Positions 1 to 5,951 of a DNA stretch of 11,571 bases are shown here, one piece after another (the stretch's first letter is position 1; every line of letters starts with the position of its first letter). The DNA lies in assembly GCA_023412745.1 (NCBI GenBank), contig JAEZBZ010000328.1, positions 1 through 11,571 on the forward strand. Reading direction: 5' to 3'. Under the pieces are notes generated by a model that was given only the letters and a program-made list of their open reading frames with translations, ran no database searches and had not been told where the DNA came from. Both the position numbers and the translations under genes were made by a program. This stretch comes from Pseudomonadota bacterium (GTDB lineage: Bacteria > Pseudomonadota > Alphaproteobacteria > Rhizobiales > Hyphomicrobiaceae).

Positions 1-37
1 GCGCCGTTCAACCCGTGCTTTTTAGGGGATGGCGCGG

Positions 38-772
38 ATGGATATGTCATTATTTTTTCTTGCCGGTCTCGGACTATTCCTGGCTGGCATCGTCAAAGGC
101 GCGACTGGGTTGGGATACTCGTCGTGTGCGCTGCCGTTCCTTGTGTCCGCTATCGGGCTGAAGCCTGCCATGGCGCTGGTTATCATTCCAGCCATGGCAA
201 CGAACGTTACGGTGGCATTCACGGCAGGTCATTTCACCGAGATCGCGCGACGTTTTTCAAATCTCTACCTGGCTATGCTGCCAGGTATTGCCATCGGCGT
301 TTATTTACTGGCTTGGATTGCGCAATCCATAGCAACGCGCACGCTTGGCATCGTGATCATAGCCTACGCACTGTTGTCTCTCCTGCGTCCAGACCTTGCC
401 ATATCCAAGACGTCGGAGCGCACACTGCAAATGCCAACCGGCTTCGCCAATGGCATTCTGACCGGCCTCACCGGATCCCAGGTGATGCCGCTGTTTCCCT
501 ACATGATGGCGATAGAGCTGGACCCGAACCGCCTGGTCCAGGCCATCAATCTGGCGGTTTCGCTGTCTTCGATCGTCTTGGCAATCGGGCTGTTCACTGC
601 TGGCATCATGACGCCAGCTCTGCTCGGCGTCTCGGTACTCGCGATTGCTCCAGCGTTGGCTGGCGTCGAAATCGGAACAAGAATGCGCCGCTTCATACCG
701 GCCTCGAAGTTCAAGGCCGTCGTACTGTACGTCCTGGCCGCCACGGGTTTTATGCTTCTGATCCGCTCGTGA
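38..772 (+). CDS. TauE/SafE-family membrane permease
   Basis: Polytopic inner-membrane protein of about 244 residues, almost entirely hydrophobic, with the two-repeat layout of the TauE/SafE (sulfite exporter-like) family. The first repeat has a Gly-rich segment (GIVKGATGLGYSS) running into ALPFL. The second has the matching GILTGLTGSQ followed by PLFPYM. Family members export or import small organosulfur or organic anions such as sulfite, sulfoacetate or taurine-derived products, but nothing here fixes the substrate. Start: AGGGGA at 24-29 is spaced best for the ATG at 38. ATGs at 29 (too close to that site) and 44 are alternatives. It is convergent with the minus-strand genes to its right, and its upstream context is outside the window. 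Family assignment is fairly sure; substrate is unknown. Confidence 0.85.
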   Translation: MDMSLFFLAGLGLFLAGIVKGATGLGYSSCALPFLVSAIGLKPAMALVIIPAMATNVTVAFTAGHFTEIARRFSNLYLAMLPGIAIGVYLLAWIAQSIATRTLGIVIIAYALLSLLRPDLAISKTSERTLQMPTGFANGILTGLTGSQVMPLFPYMMAIELDPNRLVQAINLAVSLSSIVLAIGLFTAGIMTPALLGVSVLAIAPALAGVEIGTRMRRFIPASKFKAVVLYVLAATGFMLLIRS

Positions 773-801
773 TGGAAAAAGCCCGGTGGCGGACTCAAAC
801 T

Positions 802-1014
802 CTATACGCCACGCACCAGCGACAGCATGACCGGAGAAACGTCATTCGCCTCATTCTGGGCGAACGTTTCGCGCGGCAGGAACGCTGAGTTGAGAAACAT
901 CAGCATCAGACCGAGCGTCGCCAACTTGATGACAACGGCTGCGTTCGCGCCAGCGCGACTATTCCCAACACCAGTCTGGGCATTACCCGGCTCAATCGTC
1001 ATAACCTGAACCAT
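802..1014 (-). CDS. possible small single-pass membrane protein
   Basis: A 70-codon reading frame begins 26 bp after the stop of the GGDEF-EAL gene on the same strand, so it could be its last operon member. It has a polar N-terminus of about 27 residues, one hydrophobic segment (KLATLGLMLMFLNSAFL, about residues 31-47) that could span the membrane, and a polar tail. Third codon positions lean to G/C like the neighbours, which favours real coding. The ribosome site is weak (GAG three bases before the ATG), and a second Met at codon 5 is possible. I recognise no family. It could be a small partner or regulator of the cyclic-di-GMP enzyme, but that is inference from position only. A chance frame in the gap between convergent genes is the alternative. 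Confidence 0.42.
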   Translation of the reverse strand: MVQVMTIEPGNAQTGVGNSRAGANAAVVIKLATLGLMLMFLNSAFLPRETFAQNEANDVSPVMLSLVRGV

Positions 1015-1040
1015 TTACTCGCTGTTCCGATCCGCTTCCA

Positions 1041-3323
1041 TCAAGCAGCCATCGAGCGTTCGCTGCCGTGCTTGTCTTGGATTGCACTGGGCAAAATCTC
1101 TTTGCCGGGCTTCGGAGGGCTGAAGTAATAGCCCTGCGCCTCAGTACAGCCCAGCGTCGCCAACTCATCGAACTGCTGTTGCGTTTCGACGCCCTCGGCG
1201 ACCGTTGCCATGCCCAGGCTCGATGCCAGGGTCGTGATCGCGCGAATGATGACGGTTGCGCTGTGCTTGTGGCCGAGGGTCTTCACGAAGCTGCGATCAA
1301 TTTTGATCCGGCTGATTGGATACATCTGCAAATAGCTGAGCGACGAATAGCCCGTGCCGAAATCATCCAGGACAATCCGAACGCCCAAAGCCTGCAGCTC
1401 CTGAAGCTGGCCGATCGTCGTGCTGTCATTCTGCATCAAGGTCGATTCAGTGATCTCGATCTCGAGGCGACTTGCTTTGAGGCCTGATTTGGCAAGCGCC
1501 TTGCGAACCGTGTCGACAATTCCTCCGTCGCGGAACTGGGTCGGCGCGATATTGACCGCAATCTTCAGGTTGTCGGGACGCTTGGCCAATTCGTTGCAGG
1601 CCGTCTGCAGCACCCATGCCCCGATAGGTACAATCAAACCGGTTTCCTCGGCTACCGAGATGAACTCGGCAGGAGATACCAGGCCGCGCTCCGGATGCCG
1701 CCAGCGCACCAGCGCCTCGTAGCCGCTTACTTGCTTCGTAGCGATGTTCACGATCGGCTGATAGTGAACCTCGAGCTGGTCCTCCTCCAGCGCGATGCGC
1801 AGGCTGCATTCCAACGCGTGGCGCGCCTGGATCGATGCATTCATGCCGGTATTGTAGAAGCAGAAGCGACCGCGTCCGTCAGCTTTGGCTGCGTAGAGCG
1901 CCAAGTCTGCCGCTTTCACGAGATCCGCGGCGTTGTTGGCGTGCGTATACCCGATTGCCACGCCGATGCTTGCGCCGACTATGACGCGGAGCCCCTCAAT
2001 TTCGTATGGCTCGCTGAGAACCCGGCACATGCGCTTGGCCAGTTCCGCAGCGTCCTCTTTATCGTCGTGCAAATCGGTCTGGATAACGGCGAACTCGTCA
2101 CCGCCCAATCGCGCCACACTGTCATTTGGCCCCAGCGTCGTCTGCAGGCGATCAGCGACCGCTTTGAGCAGCCGGTCCCCCAGCGGATGACCACGTGTAT
2201 CGTTGACGAACTTGAAGCCGTCCAAGTCGATCAAATGCAACGCGAACTTCCGGCCATTCTGGAATGCCAGGAACGAACGGTCGATGGCTTCGCTGAACTT
2301 TGCACGGTTTGCCAAACCGGTCAGGTGATCATGGCGCGCGATGTGCAGCAGTTCCGCCTCGTGCCGCACGCGGCTGCGCAACGCACCAAGCACGGCCAGC
2401 AGCACCAGGAACGACAGAATGCTGGCACCGATGACGTACTTGCGCTGATTGCTGAGGCGGGCCATCTCGGCCTGCGCGTCACGACCAGCGACAACCACCG
2501 TAAGAGGATAGCCCTGGACCGAACGGATCGCGAGCGTGCGGTGACGTCCGTCGATCTCGGCGGACACCACTTCGGTTCCGTCCTGTTCGCGGATCGTGTT
2601 GTTGAACTTCGTGACGTCGTGCAGCTTGTTGCCCAGCGCATTGGCGTAAACGCCGGTGCCTGTGCGGATGATATCGTCAGGCCCGAAGACGGCAAGCCCG
2701 CCATCTTGACCCAGGTTCAATCCGCCATAAGCCGTCGACAGGTAAGTCGGGTCCAGCGATAGTGTCATGACGCCGCCGAACTTGCCCTCGCGATCATAAT
2801 ACCGGCGCGTAAACTGGACCGACCATTTACCTGAAGCACGCCCGACGAGCGGCTTGCTGATAAAGAGGAAATCGTTGTCCGTTTCCGTATGCACGCGATA
2901 GTGCTCGCGATCGCTGAGATCTACCGGAGACGGCGGATAAAGCATCGCCGTGCTGGTGATCATCATACCTTTGGGATCCATGACCGCGATCTGAACGGTC
3001 TTCTCGTCGACTGTATAATCATCCTGCACGAGGACCGCCCAATCAGCGGAAAACCCGCTGCGCTCGTAGCTCTGACGCAGGAACTTCAAAATGCGGTCGA
3101 TTTCGCCGGCAGTACGCGCAATATTCTTCTCGAAAACCTGCGCAAGATTCGCTGCTTCCTGAATAACGTCGCGTTCCGTGGCCTTTCGTTCTGTCTCGAT
3201 GTGCTGCCATACGGCGAGCCAAACCACACCAAGTAGGACCAAGCCAAAACCTACAGGTTGCAGAAGGATGCGCTTAGAGCGCAGCAAAGTCCGTTCGGCA
3301 ATTTTGTGTCGATCGAGTGTCAT
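1041..3323 (-). CDS. membrane-anchored GGDEF-EAL cyclic-di-GMP synthase/phosphodiesterase
   Basis: A 760-residue inner-membrane enzyme. Helix 1 is at about 21-40. A periplasmic region of about 255 residues, cache-like in its opening helix (EKNIARTAGEIDRILKFL), lies between it and helix 2 at about 297-316. A GGDEF domain follows (HDHLTGLANR at 331-340, GGDEF at 407-411), then an EAL domain. GGDEF makes c-di-GMP from two GTP; EAL cleaves it to pGpG. The synthase motif is intact, but the RxxD inhibitory site is absent (GPND at 398-401). EAL residues are all present: EAL 536-538, N591, E623, DDFGTGYSS from D653, K674, E710 and Q730. Both activities are therefore possible, with an unknown periplasmic ligand choosing between them. 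The ATG at 3323 has no clear ribosome site, but no other start lies nearby. A small membrane frame may follow in the operon. Confidence 0.97.
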   Translation of the reverse strand: MTLDRHKIAERTLLRSKRILLQPVGFGLVLLGVVWLAVWQHIETERKATERDVIQEAANLAQVFEKNIARTAGEIDRILKFLRQSYERSGFSADWAVLVQDDYTVDEKTVQIAVMDPKGMMITSTAMLYPPSPVDLSDREHYRVHTETDNDFLFISKPLVGRASGKWSVQFTRRYYDREGKFGGVMTLSLDPTYLSTAYGGLNLGQDGGLAVFGPDDIIRTGTGVYANALGNKLHDVTKFNNTIREQDGTEVVSAEIDGRHRTLAIRSVQGYPLTVVVAGRDAQAEMARLSNQRKYVIGASILSFLVLLAVLGALRSRVRHEAELLHIARHDHLTGLANRAKFSEAIDRSFLAFQNGRKFALHLIDLDGFKFVNDTRGHPLGDRLLKAVADRLQTTLGPNDSVARLGGDEFAVIQTDLHDDKEDAAELAKRMCRVLSEPYEIEGLRVIVGASIGVAIGYTHANNAADLVKAADLALYAAKADGRGRFCFYNTGMNASIQARHALECSLRIALEEDQLEVHYQPIVNIATKQVSGYEALVRWRHPERGLVSPAEFISVAEETGLIVPIGAWVLQTACNELAKRPDNLKIAVNIAPTQFRDGGIVDTVRKALAKSGLKASRLEIEITESTLMQNDSTTIGQLQELQALGVRIVLDDFGTGYSSLSYLQMYPISRIKIDRSFVKTLGHKHSATVIIRAITTLASSLGMATVAEGVETQQQFDELATLGCTEAQGYYFSPPKPGKEILPSAIQDKHGSERSMAA

Positions 3324-3620
3324 GGTCGCACTAACGGTTCGTTGATAATATCGACAACGAACTTACGTGCTTGCGCCTAATTCTTTCTTTCTAAAGCACG
3401 GTTTTTTTGAACAGCGTGCGACTTATATGTATAACGATCCATGAAATACACGATCGTCATATGTGCCGATATAAAACAATCCAATAAAAAAACAGAATTC
3501 GAACCGGTCATTTCAAAAACAGACAATAATAATATCTAAAGACAATGGAGACCCTCAGTGGTTGCCTCAAAATAAAATACAATCAGGGATTGAATTGAAT
3601 TTCACCTCCCCAAAAACAAA
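3324..3620. other. AT-rich non-coding block upstream of the GGDEF-EAL gene
   Basis: About 300 bases with no credible gene, visibly richer in A and T than the rest of the window, especially 3420-3600. It lies between the terminator of the secreted-protein gene and the start of the GGDEF-EAL gene, both on the minus strand, so it should hold the promoter of the latter. I cannot place one -10/-35 pair with confidence. It contains several short inverted repeats: 3337-3362, 3366-3400, and ACGATC/GATCGT at 3434-3457. A 27-codon minus frame at 3377-3460 has no ribosome site. Confidence 0.6.
3337..3362. promoter_or_regulatory. operator-like inverted repeat before the GGDEF-EAL gene
   Basis: Perfect 8-bp inverted repeat, GTTCGTTG (3337-3344) and CAACGAAC (3355-3362), with a 10-base AT-rich spacer. 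It ends 14 bp upstream of the GGDEF-EAL start codon. The size and place suit a dimeric repressor site. It would also form a hairpin in the mRNA leader. The regulator is unknown. Confidence 0.4.
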
Positions 3621-3645
3621 GGCGGGGAACGTGAAGTTCCCCGCC
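3621..3645 (-). terminator. rho-independent terminator of the small secreted protein gene
   Basis: Perfect 10-bp GC-rich stem (GGCGGGGAAC / GTTCCCCGCC) with a 5-base loop. On the minus strand it is followed by TTTGTTTTTG. It sits 27 bp after the stop codon at 3673, in the right orientation to end that gene's transcript and to insulate the GGDEF-EAL gene downstream. Confidence 0.92.
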
Positions 3646-3672
3646 CAAGGTTAGAAATCGATCTGTACCGGC

Positions 3673-3996
3673 TTACGGGCAGAACCAGACCGGGCCGACC
3701 ACGACGCACCCACGGGTGCGCCAGTAGCTCGGACGCGAGCTATAACGACGCCAGCCGCGCGGCGCATGCGCATGACGCGAACCCGGAGCGTAATACCGGC
3801 CACCGTGGAAGTGGCGGCGATCACGCCGGTCGCGATGAACGCGGCGATCATGGCGATTATGATCGCGAACCTGCTCAGTTATCGATTTGTCGGCCACAGA
3901 CGAACCGGGAGCGGTCGCCATATTCGAGGGCGCTGCCGCCCAAGCAGAGGTCGAAACCATGAGCGCAACAGCTGCAGATAGAAGGATTTTAATCAC
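3673..3996 (-). CDS. small secreted Arg/His-rich protein
   Basis: A 107-residue exported protein of unknown function. A clear signal peptide covers residues 1-21 (hydrophobic LLSAAVALMV core, then AWA-A cleavage). The mature part is strongly basic, with tandem-like Asp/Arg/His clusters (HDRRVHRDRRDRRHFHGG, about 49-66), and it ends in RGCVVVGPVWFCP with two cysteines (97 and 106) that could pair in the periplasm. Exported proteins with such a GPVWxCP end are, to my recollection, common in Bradyrhizobium relatives without an assigned role. The start is GTG, supported by GGAG nine bases upstream. It is monocistronic with its own strong terminator. Metal or nucleic-acid binding by the His/Arg clusters is conceivable, but nothing in the sequence proves it. 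Confidence 0.82.
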   Translation of the reverse strand: MIKILLSAAVALMVSTSAWAAAPSNMATAPGSSVADKSITEQVRDHNRHDRRVHRDRRDRRHFHGGRYYAPGSRHAHAPRGWRRYSSRPSYWRTRGCVVVGPVWFCP

Positions 3997-4010
3997 GTAT
4001 CAGAACTCCA

Positions 4011-5191
4011 TGTTGCTCGCACGAGCCAGGACAAAAAACCGACTCGGCACGACTCATTTACTAACTAGGATCTCCCCAAGGCACAACGATACGGGCTGTG
4101 CTGATGACTCAGCGGCATTCCCCGCTCATCACATAAACGTCTCAATCGCCAATTGGATCCATCGGCCGTCCTTCCACGGCGCATTCCCAGGTTGCGCTTT
4201 GAACACGCTTTCGCGCAGCAATCGCTATCCCGCCACGCGCGGCGTCGCGATGATTTTCTCGGGCGGCACGCGCGTCACCGGCAATCAACTGCGGCGCCGA
4301 TCTGTTCGCTGCGCGCACGCACGGATAAACGAGCGAAGCAGCGGATGGGCCGCACCATCGCGTGACGACAGCTCCGGATGTCCCCGCATGCCGATGTAGA
4401 ACGGATGCCGTCAAGCCCGACCGCATCGGTGACTTCGCCGCTCACATCTCGCGCCGTCACATGCAGACCCGCTTGCGCGGCCAACACCCATCGGAAGAAG
4501 TGCAGCGCTACCGAACGCTGACCAATGGGCAGCATCATTCGATTCCAGCACTTGCAATGACATGACTGATCCGGCGCAGCGCTATGCGGTCGAGTTCTTC
4601 ACACTGCTGCGAACGTTCATCCGAAAACTGAACGTCTTGCACAAGGGGCGCACGCGCACCACTCTACTCTGCCGCGCTGTATTCACCGACTGGAAAGGAT
4701 ACGGCGAGGCTGGCCATAGGCGCAGCGAACGTGAGAAGCTTGAGCAGCCCCAAACGACTGAACGGCCGGTTAGGCAGCCACCCAGCACTCGTCCATCTCG
4801 GGATAAAGATGCGCTTGAGGCTGAGCGCGCCGATCGCCGTGAGGCACTGCGCGCTAAGAAGGCCCGGTGCCAGAGGTTGGAGCGCAAGCCAGGAACCAAT
4901 CATGACTGCAGAGGAGGCGCTTGCTGCCATCGAGCGCCGAAAGGCTGCTGAGGCGAGAGCGTAGGTGGCCCCTTTCCGAGACGTCCCCACACAAACCTTC
5001 AAGCTCTTCTTTCAGCCAATTGAGGTGGATGACCCATCTCATCGACCAACGGACGTTTGAACCGGCCAGCTCTCCACAGGCCCATGTGTCATCACAGATG
5101 CCGGACCAACTTCATTCGCGATGGCGGCCAAGCGGCCGTGAAAGGCTGTCCACAGACAGTGAGGCAGGGTTTGCCTGAGCGTCTTGAGCCC
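4011..5191. other. 1.2-kb stretch without an intact gene
   Basis: No frame here shows a convincing gene start, composition and family signal together. The proximal part (4011-4140) should carry the promoter of the GTG-started secreted protein gene on the minus strand; only weak -35/-10 candidates and a GCTGA/TCAGC repeat (4100-4113) are visible. At 4285-4538 lies the decayed amidotransferase fragment listed separately. At 4690-4965 the plus strand has Ala/Arg/Glu-rich short frames (for example EAERADRREALRAKKAR, then in another frame TAEEALAAIERRKAAEARA) that look like one broken Ala-rich gene, though I cannot name it. From 4970 to 5191 I see nothing definite. Confidence 0.5.
4285..4538 (-). 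pseudogene. frameshifted remnant of a CTP-synthase-type glutamine amidotransferase
   Basis: On the minus strand one frame reads AAQAGLHVTARDVSGEV then TDAVGLDG. Near 4409-4412 the similarity jumps to another frame, HPFYIGMRGHPELSSRD then AAHPLLRSFIRACAQ, up to a TGA at 4285-4287. A single missing base after GACGG would join them. The joined text resembles the C-terminal end of the class I glutaminase domain of CTP synthase and its stand-alone relatives (pattern HPFFVG-xx-HPE, then PHPLxxxF). The motif with the catalytic His-Pro-Glu is recognisable, but the nucleophile-Cys part is not found upstream, so only the last 75-85 residues survive. The exact subfamily is uncertain, and the limits upstream of about 4500 are a guess. 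Confidence 0.55.
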
Positions 5192-5407
5192 TCAGCCAGT
5201 GGCCGCCATGAAGCGCTCTACGGTGGCTGCAAAATGCCCGCACCAATCCTCCTTGCCGACAACCGGCCAAACGCCGCGCTCGTCTGAGGCTTGCTGCGGC
5301 GCGGGAGGATTAAAGCGGCACAAACCGGAACCGTGGTCCAAGCGACTTACCTTCGCGTCACTTTGCACGTCGAAGAACTGACAATTCGAACACGCACAAG
5401 TGGTCAT
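5192..5407 (-). CDS. 71-residue Cys-rich protein, likely zinc- or Fe-S-binding, stress-regulated
   Basis: A small cytosolic protein with no signal peptide. Cysteines sit at 4, 6, 9, 30 and 56 in the arrangement CxxCxFFD, then GLCRFNPP, then WPVVGxEDWCGHF. Short bacterial and phage proteins with this CxxC-GxCR-PP-WPxV-DWCGxF layout are known. Four of the cysteines (6, 9, 30, 56) are placed to hold one metal ion or cluster, but I know no assigned function. The start at 5407 is set by AAGGAGGT (5412-5419) five bases upstream; an in-frame start at 5440 would ignore that site. A GGAAC-N17-CGTT promoter lies 44-69 bases upstream, implying control by the general stress sigma factor EcfG. It stands alone, downstream of tRNA-Phe on the same strand. 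Confidence 0.82.
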   Translation of the reverse strand: MTTCACSNCQFFDVQSDAKVSRLDHGSGLCRFNPPAPQQASDERGVWPVVGKEDWCGHFAATVERFMAATG

Positions 5408-5411
5408 ACGG

Positions 5412-5419
5412 ACCTCCTT
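5412..5419 (-). promoter_or_regulatory. strong Shine-Dalgarno site
   Basis: AAGGAGGT on the minus strand, nearly the full anti-16S complement, with five bases to the ATG at 5407. It fixes the start of the Cys-rich protein and implies efficient translation. Confidence 0.9.
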
Positions 5420-5450
5420 GTTTGGAACAGCTAGAAACACCTAAAGCGCT

Positions 5451-5476
5451 AACGCCCGCGAGCGGCGTTCAGTTCC
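5451..5476 (-). promoter_or_regulatory. EcfG-type general stress promoter
   Basis: On the minus strand GGAAC (5476-5472) is followed after exactly 17 bases by CGTT (5454-5451). This is the published alphaproteobacterial EcfG consensus GGAAC-N16/17-CGTT. Transcription would start near 5443-5446, giving a leader of about 37 bases with the strong ribosome site just before the ATG at 5407. The spacer also holds a 6-bp inverted repeat (AACGCC/GGCGTT, 5451-5469). Confidence 0.65.
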
Positions 5477-5561
5477 GAGCGGACCCCAAGCGAATGTCTC
5501 AGGATGTTGTCATATTGTGCGGAGGGAAAAGGCAGCAGAGTCGCCAACCTATTGAAACATA

Positions 5562-5637
5562 TGGTGCCCAGGGGAGGAATTGAACCACCGACACCGTGAT
5601 TTTCAGTCACGTGCTCTACCAACTGAGCTACCTGGGC
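5562..5637 (-). tRNA. tRNA-Phe (anticodon GAA)
   Basis: A 76-base cloverleaf on the minus strand. The acceptor stem GCCCAGG/CCTGGGC pairs fully, the D stem is GCTC/GAGC, the anticodon stem is CGTGA/TCACG with loop CTGAAAA (anticodon GAA), the T loop is TTCAATT and CCA is encoded. The T stem GGTGG/CCTCC has a U51-U63 mismatch, which is unusual. It lies 39 bp after yacG on the same strand, so it may be co-transcribed with maf-yacG. No obvious terminator follows at once. Confidence 0.98.
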
Positions 5638-5675
5638 AACGCCGTCGGCGACAAGATCAGCCGAAAGCTCCGGCC

Positions 5676-5951
5676 TTATAGTTCGTCCTTTCCGGACTGT
5701 CCAGCACCATAGCCACGCTGTGGACCGCTACTGCCTAGATCGTCGCCATCCTCGTCGTCGTCCGCACTTTGAGCGGGTATCGCATAGGCGCCACGCAACC
5801 AACGCGACAAGTCGACGTCTGCACAGCGGCGCGAGCAGAAGGGGCGTATGTCGGCCTCGGTCGGAGCCCCGCAAATCGGGCAACGGCCTTTGGCGGGAGT
5901 CTCGTCGTTATCAGCGGTCATATCGGCCGGCAGGATAATCCTCTGCGACAC
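5676..5951 (-). CDS. yacG: DNA gyrase inhibitor / zinc-binding YacG
   Basis: A 91-residue YacG-family protein. The treble-clef zinc site is complete: C24-PI-C27 and C39-SRR-C43, followed by the family signature DLSRWLRGAYAIP (47-59). In E. coli YacG binds GyrB and blocks gyrase from DNA. The C-terminal tail is acidic then Gly-rich (DDDEDGDD at about 64-71), a low-complexity end. The GTG start immediately follows the maf TAG stop (no gap), and GGAG eight bases upstream lies inside maf, so the two are translationally coupled. A Met at codon 11 is an alternative start with no good ribosome site. The KDEL ending is chance; it has no meaning in bacteria. Confidence 0.94.
   Translation of the reverse strand: MSQRIILPADMTADNDETPAKGRCPICGAPTEADIRPFCSRRCADVDLSRWLRGAYAIPAQSADDDEDGDDLGSSGPQRGYGAGQSGKDEL

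Noticed and set aside
1695..2762. Long plus-strand open frame of 355 codons
   Set aside because: It lies antisense inside the GGDEF-EAL gene, whose product is unmistakable; GC-rich codon bias on one strand produces such mirror frames.
3377..3460. 27-codon minus-strand frame upstream of the GGDEF-EAL gene, possible leader peptide
   Set aside because: No ribosome site, no attenuator arrangement after it, and it lies in AT-rich DNA where short frames are common.
4100..4113. GCTGA-TGAC-TCAGC repeat upstream of the secreted protein gene
   Set aside because: Only five base pairs with no recognised regulator site; this is expected by chance in DNA of this composition.
5050..5165. Two TCCACAG motifs (near 5072 and 5148) resembling DnaA boxes
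   Set aside because: Each differs from TTATCCACA in at least two positions, there is no AT-rich unwinding element nearby, and no replication gene is present.
4011..5637. Possible island integrated at the 3' end of tRNA-Phe
   Set aside because: The poor-coding region lies on the 3' side of the tRNA, but I found no integrase and no second copy of the tRNA 3' end (TGGTGCCCAGG on the plus strand) as an attachment repeat.
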